The notes under the pieces were generated by a model. That model was not told the DNA's origin and did no database searches. It saw only the letters and a program-made list of their open reading frames with translations. A stretch of DNA of 8,572 nt from JBCBSS01 sp039819065. GTDB taxonomy: Bacteria > Bacteroidota > Bacteroidia > Cytophagales > Cyclobacteriaceae. Position 1 is the stretch's first letter. Each line of letters starts with the position of its first letter. Positions 8,131 to 8,572 of this stretch are shown piece after piece. The DNA is taken from the NCBI GenBank assembly GCA_039819065.1, contig JBCBSS010000217.1, positions 1 to 8,572 of the forward strand, in the 5' to 3' direction. Position numbers and translations under genes: made by a program.

Positions 8131-8572
8131 GTGATTACAGCCAAATTTACAATTGTCGCACTTATACTAACACTGACCTTTCCGGCTGTCTTGGGTCAGA
8201 GCTATAAGGACATGGGTATTAGTACTGAGGGATACATTACCGATCACTCTGGCTTGTTAACAAAAAAAGAAATCGACTTCCTTAATTATCGGTTTTTGAA
8301 GTTAGAGCAAAAAACAGATATAGACTGCCGCATTGTAATCTATGAAAACAGCATACAAGAGCTGGGATTTGAGAGTAACAACCTGATAGTACTTAAAAAT
8401 TTTAGTTTGTTCAATGATGATGAAATGGTAGTAGTCATCGGGCTTAAGGACAAAAAAGGTAGAATAATACTCAATCAATACCTGTCTGATTATATGACCG
8501 TCGAAGAAAAGATAAGTGTAGAATTACAATTTATAGAAGAGCCTCTTAAGGTTAGTGATCTAAAAACATCGG
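8131..8572 (+). CDS. secreted TPM-like domain protein, 3' end outside window
   Basis: The frame opens with GTG 3 nt after the previous stop and stays open to the window end (147 codons). Residues 1-22 form a signal peptide: a short basic start (K5), a hydrophobic core at 6-17 and a probable cut after VLG, leaving QSYKD. Starting at the next Met (M28) would lose this signal, which supports GTG. Residues about 34-70 read GYITDHSGLLTKKEIDFLNY, then a helix and a strand CRIVIY. This matches the opening of the TPM domain (valine/tyrosine, Asp, 'agll' helix, then a strand), found in exported or membrane-anchored proteins such as plant TLP18.3 and bacterial relatives. A later strand (MVVVIGLKD) fits too. 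Some TPM proteins have a C-terminal membrane helix; here that part is not visible. It probably acts in the periplasm or at the outer face of the inner membrane with the upstream ExbD-like protein. Confidence 0.75.
   Translation, partial: MITAKFTIVALILTLTFPAVLGQSYKDMGISTEGYITDHSGLLTKKEIDFLNYRFLKLEQKTDIDCRIVIYENSIQELGFESNNLIVLKNFSLFNDDEMVVVIGLKDKKGRIILNQYLSDYMTVEEKISVELQFIEEPLKVSDLKTS

Noticed and set aside
1..8572. tRNA or rRNA genes, CRISPR repeats, insertion sequences, riboswitches
   Set aside because: Nearly all of the window is protein-coding. The only long gap (1331-1434) holds none of these, and no long direct or inverted repeats were noticed by eye.

Overview
The window looks like chromosomal DNA of a member of the Bacteroidota, possibly a Cytophagales-like lineage. 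The evidence is indirect. Base composition is moderately AT-rich. Most starts lack a clear Shine-Dalgarno sequence and sit in A/T-rich leaders. The very large ATPase belongs to a family that I recall, unverified, as common in Bacteroidota. All genes lie on the + strand. I found no RNA gene, mobile element, CRISPR array or other long repeat.

Layout. (1) Positions 2-1330 hold the 3' part of a DUF389-family multi-pass membrane protein. Its start is upstream of the window, and it has a long, probably periplasmic, coiled-coil tail. (2) Positions 1331-1434 are the only real intergenic gap. It holds a small dyad (TTGACC/GGTCAA) and a TATAAT box, and probably carries the promoter of the next unit. 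(3) Positions 1435-6399 encode a 1654-residue AAA+ protein of the type databases call 'DNA repair ATPase' (DUF3686-like). It has a beta-rich N-terminal domain that may be a propeller, about 360 residues of helical/coiled-coil sequence, a middle region, and a MoxR/McrB-like AAA+ module near the C-terminus. (4) Positions 6405-6554 encode a 49-residue protein made almost entirely of two hydrophobic helices. (5) Positions 6562-8127 encode a 521-residue protein with five predicted membrane helices followed by what read as two tandem ExbD/TolR-like periplasmic domains. (6) Positions 8131-8572 hold the 5' part of a secreted protein resembling the TPM-domain family, cut by the window end.

Genes 3 to 6 are separated by only 5, 7 and 3 nt, so they look like one operon. 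I infer an envelope-associated system: a giant cytoplasmic AAA+ machine, a membrane hairpin microprotein, a membrane protein projecting two ExbD-like domains into the periplasm, and a secreted TPM-like protein. This would be a system coupling ATP hydrolysis in the cytoplasm to sensing or remodelling at the cell envelope. Its real function cannot be read from the sequence, and the 'DNA repair' label is not supported by anything visible here.
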